This document shows positions 7,852-9,320 of a DNA stretch of 9,320 bases, in pieces. The notes below the pieces were generated by a model. It was not told the origin of the DNA. It saw nothing but the letters and a program-made list of their open reading frames with translations, and ran no database searches. The position numbers and the translations under genes are program-made. The DNA lies in the NCBI GenBank assembly GCA_013360535.1, contig JABWBL010000137.1:1-9320 (forward strand), given 5' to 3'. This DNA is from Planctomycetaceae bacterium (GTDB lineage: Bacteria > Planctomycetota > UBA1135 > GCA-002686595). Each line of letters begins with the position of its first letter. The stretch's first letter is position 1.

Positions 7852-7926
7852 GAGCTCTTCAAGAAATGAGGATACGAGCTCTCAAGCTGCTGGTTGCGCC
7901 GTCGCCTGGCGGCGTCGGACGGCGAG
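7852..7926 (+). repeat. 75-bp perfect direct repeat, copy 1
   Basis: Identical over 75 bases to 7965-8039 (offset 113). Within it GAGCTCTTCAAG (7852-7863) recurs as GAGCTCTCAAG (7876-7886), one base shorter, so the unit has its own internal near-duplication. An inverted repeat CGCCGTC (7897-7903) / GACGGCG (7918-7924) could form a 7-bp GC stem with a 14-nt loop. Confidence 0.92.
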
Positions 7927-7991
7927 CTCTTCAAGAAATGAGGATACGAGCGGCGTCGGACGGCGAGCTCTTCAAGAAATGAGGATACGAG
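7910..7991 (+). repeat. 41-bp perfect tandem duplication in the middle of the repeat block
   Basis: 7910-7950 and 7951-7991 are identical: each is CGGCGTCGGACGGC followed by the 27-bp A/T-richer head. This is the same structure as the shortened middle unit seen in another register; it marks the point where 31 bp of the full unit are missing. Confidence 0.9.
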
Positions 7992-8039
7992 CTCTCAAGC
8001 TGCTGGTTGCGCCGTCGCCTGGCGGCGTCGGACGGCGAG
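7965..8039 (+). repeat. 75-bp perfect direct repeat, copy 2
   Basis: Identical to 7852-7926; identity stops at 8040 (A, against C at 7927). The potential hairpin arms are at 8010-8016 and 8031-8037. After 8039 about 41 bp of unique sequence leads to the likely M48 start, with no recognisable Shine-Dalgarno. Confidence 0.92.
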
Positions 8040-8080
8040 ACCGCGCAGGGCTTCACGGTCTTTGACTCCAGCGGCTCGAC

Positions 8081-9320
8081 TTGGCCTACCTCGTCCACAT
8101 CGTGCTCGCGATCGCGGCGCTCGCGCTCGCCGAGGAGGACCTTGCGCTCGAGCTCGTCGCTCCGCTCGCAATCGTTGCCCTGCTGCCGCTCGCGCACGCT
8201 TTCGTGCGCCTCGAGCGAAAGCTCGTGATTTCCGGCCGTTTTGTGGCTGCGGCACGTGTGTACGGGCTGATCGGAGCCCTGCCGGTCGTGCAGTATGCGC
8301 TGGCGGTGCTCGTGTTCGGCTGGGGCGCGAGCATCGAGAGCTGGACAGGCGCGCCGATCGATCTGCTCGGTTGGCCCGGCCCGCGCGCGCTGCTCGCGCT
8401 GGCGCCGTTCGTCGTGTTCGTGGCGCTCTCGATCGACGCTCGCGCACGTGCCGTCGACTCGCGCAAGGACGAAATCGCGAGCACGCGGCGCTTTCAATTG
8501 CGCATGTTCGTGTCGTCGCTGCTGCCGTTCGTGCTGCTGATCCTCGCGTCGTCGCTGGTGAGCGCGAACGAGACGCTGCGGGCGCACGTCGAGCACGTCG
8601 CAGTGTGGGGCGGCGTGTTTGCGGCCGGGTTGCTCGTCACGACGATGGCGACCTTGCCGTCGATCCTGCGCCACGCCTGGCAGACGAGCGCGCTGCCCGC
8701 TGGCCGAACACGCGTCTTGCTCGAGGATTTCGCGCGCTCGATCTCGTTCCGCTGCCGCGAGCTCGTGCAGTGGCACACGGGCTTCCAGGTGTCCAACGCC
8801 GCCGTCGTCGGACTCGGTCCCGCGCGCATCGTGCTGTTCTCGGACCTGCTGCTCGCGTCGTTGACCGAACGCGAGCTCGTCGCGGTGTTCGCGCATGAAA
8901 TCGCGCATGTGCGCCGCAAGCACGTGCTCGTGTTCGTCGCCTGGTCGATCGCGCTGTTCCTCGGAGCTGAGCTCGCGATCACGCACTTCGAGCTCGGGGA
9001 CGACTGGCTCGGGCTGGTCGTGCTCGGCGCCACGCTCGCGTTCTGGTACTTCGCCTTCGGCTGGTTCTCGCGGCGCATCGAACTCGAGGCCGACTGGTTC
9101 GCCTGCGAGTCGACGGGCGAGTGGCAGGCGATGGCGAGCGCGCTCGAGCGCGTCGGCGGGCCGCACGGGCGCGGCAAGGACAGCTGGCGACACTTCGGGA
9201 CGCAAAAACGCGTCGAATTCCTCGCGCTTTCGGCCTCGCGGCCCGAAGTCGCGCGCACGCTGACGCGCCGGCTGGAACGGATCGGGCGCGTCGGCTACGC
9301 GCTTGCGGCGCTGGCGCTCG
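8081..9320 (+). CDS. Multi-pass membrane M48-family zinc metalloprotease, 3' end outside window
   Basis: Open from TTG 8081 to the right edge (413 codons); an in-frame TGA at 8063-8065 limits upstream extension. Residues 1-190 carry about six hydrophobic segments (e.g. IVLAIAALALA, PVVQYALAVLVF, LLPFVLLILASSLV, FAAGLLVTTMAT). The protease core follows: VSNAAVVGLGPARIVLFSDL, then LTERELVAVFAHEIAHVRRKH with zinc ligands His272 and His276 and catalytic Glu273, two more membrane helices, and RRIELEADWFAC, whose Glu334 is the probable third ligand. This is the Ste24/HtpX-like M48 plan, an inner-membrane protease for membrane-protein quality control or processing; the substrate is unknown. The NAAVVG and HEIAHVxxxH blocks resemble planctomycete M48 proteins. 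The start is uncertain: TTG 8081 or GTG 8102, neither with a Shine-Dalgarno. The C-terminus is not seen. Confidence 0.87.
   Translation, partial: MAYLVHIVLAIAALALAEEDLALELVAPLAIVALLPLAHAFVRLERKLVISGRFVAAARVYGLIGALPVVQYALAVLVFGWGASIESWTGAPIDLLGWPGPRALLALAPFVVFVALSIDARARAVDSRKDEIASTRRFQLRMFVSSLLPFVLLILASSLVSANETLRAHVEHVAVWGGVFAAGLLVTTMATLPSILRHAWQTSALPAGRTRVLLEDFARSISFRCRELVQWHTGFQVSNAAVVGLGPARIVLFSDLLLASLTERELVAVFAHEIAHVRRKHVLVFVAWSIALFLGAELAITHFELGDDWLGLVVLGATLAFWYFAFGWFSRRIELEADWFACESTGEWQAMASALERVGGPHGRGKDSWRHFGTQKRVEFLALSASRPEVARTLTRRLERIGRVGYALAALAL

Larger units (their letters stand above)
7852..8039 (+). repeat. Head-to-tail repeat block of three units (72 + 41 + 72 bp)
   Basis: Three direct units: 7852-7923 (72 bp), 7924-7964 (41 bp) and 7965-8036 (72 bp), followed by GAG as if starting a fourth. 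Each begins GAGCTCTTCAAGAAATGAGG. The middle unit keeps unit positions 1-27 and 59-72 but lacks 28-58. The outer two are identical. The 27-bp head is markedly richer in A/T than the flanking genes. The block begins one base after the stop of the PHA-like gene and ends 41 bp before the likely M48 start. No protein-coding role is apparent. It looks like an interspersed or tandem non-coding repeat; whether other copies exist in the genome cannot be seen here. Confidence 0.9.

Noticed and set aside
7896..7926. Rho-independent terminator after the rnhC-dapF trio
   Set aside because: The GC stem is present but no T-run follows it in either full repeat unit.
7852..8039. CRISPR array
   Set aside because: Three 27-bp shared heads are present, but the intervening segments are 45 and 14 bp and are themselves parts of the same repeat, with one recurring exactly; no cas gene is nearby.
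7931..9205. Long minus-strand open frame opposite the M48 gene and running into the repeats
   Set aside because: It covers the HEIAH-coding strand in antisense, is Arg/Glu/His-rich and motif-free; the M48 reading on the plus strand is convincing.

Overview
This is a gene-dense, very GC-rich (roughly 70% by eye) bacterial chromosomal window carrying mostly housekeeping and metabolic genes. Several features suggest a Gram-negative-type bacterium: diaminopimelate epimerase, a ClpS adaptor, a PHA-granule-type small protein, and a multi-pass M48 protease whose core resembles planctomycete M48 proteins. I lean weakly towards Planctomycetota or a similar high-GC lineage (Myxococcota is an alternative); nothing in the window settles it. 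Non-ATG starts are common: TTG for the DUF72 gene and probably the M48 gene, GTG for cbs, rnhC and dapF.

Layout. (1) Positions 1-3689, plus strand: the 3' end of an unidentified gene, then a DUF72/YecE-like protein (start overlaps the upstream stop), a membrane-anchored SGNH/GDSL hydrolase, a HAD-type haloacid-dehalogenase-like hydrolase and an EamA/DMT-family transporter. Gaps are short, so they could be co-transcribed. (2) Positions 3692-5765, minus strand: Rieske [2Fe-2S] protein, cystathionine beta-synthase with a C-terminal CBS-domain pair, then clpS. The clpS stop faces the transporter stop with only 2 bp between them. (3) Positions 5832-7851, plus strand: RNase HIII, dapF and a small PHA-system-like gene, each overlapping the next by 4 bp (GTGA, ATGA), a translationally coupled trio. 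(4) Positions 7852-8039: three head-to-tail repeat units starting one base after a stop codon: a full unit, an internally deleted unit and a second full unit identical to the first. (5) Positions 8081-9320: the start and catalytic part of a multi-pass membrane M48 metalloprotease that runs off the window.

How the genes work together: the minus-strand group combines sulfur amino-acid metabolism (transsulfuration), a small electron-transfer protein and an N-degron adaptor. The rnhC-dapF-PHA trio combines RNA/DNA hybrid removal, lysine/peptidoglycan precursor synthesis and a small accessory protein. I see no obvious shared pathway within either group. No tRNA, rRNA, CRISPR, transposase or phage gene was recognised. 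The least explained structure is the repeat block at 7852-8039. I did not find a convincing new multi-gene defence or biosynthetic system.
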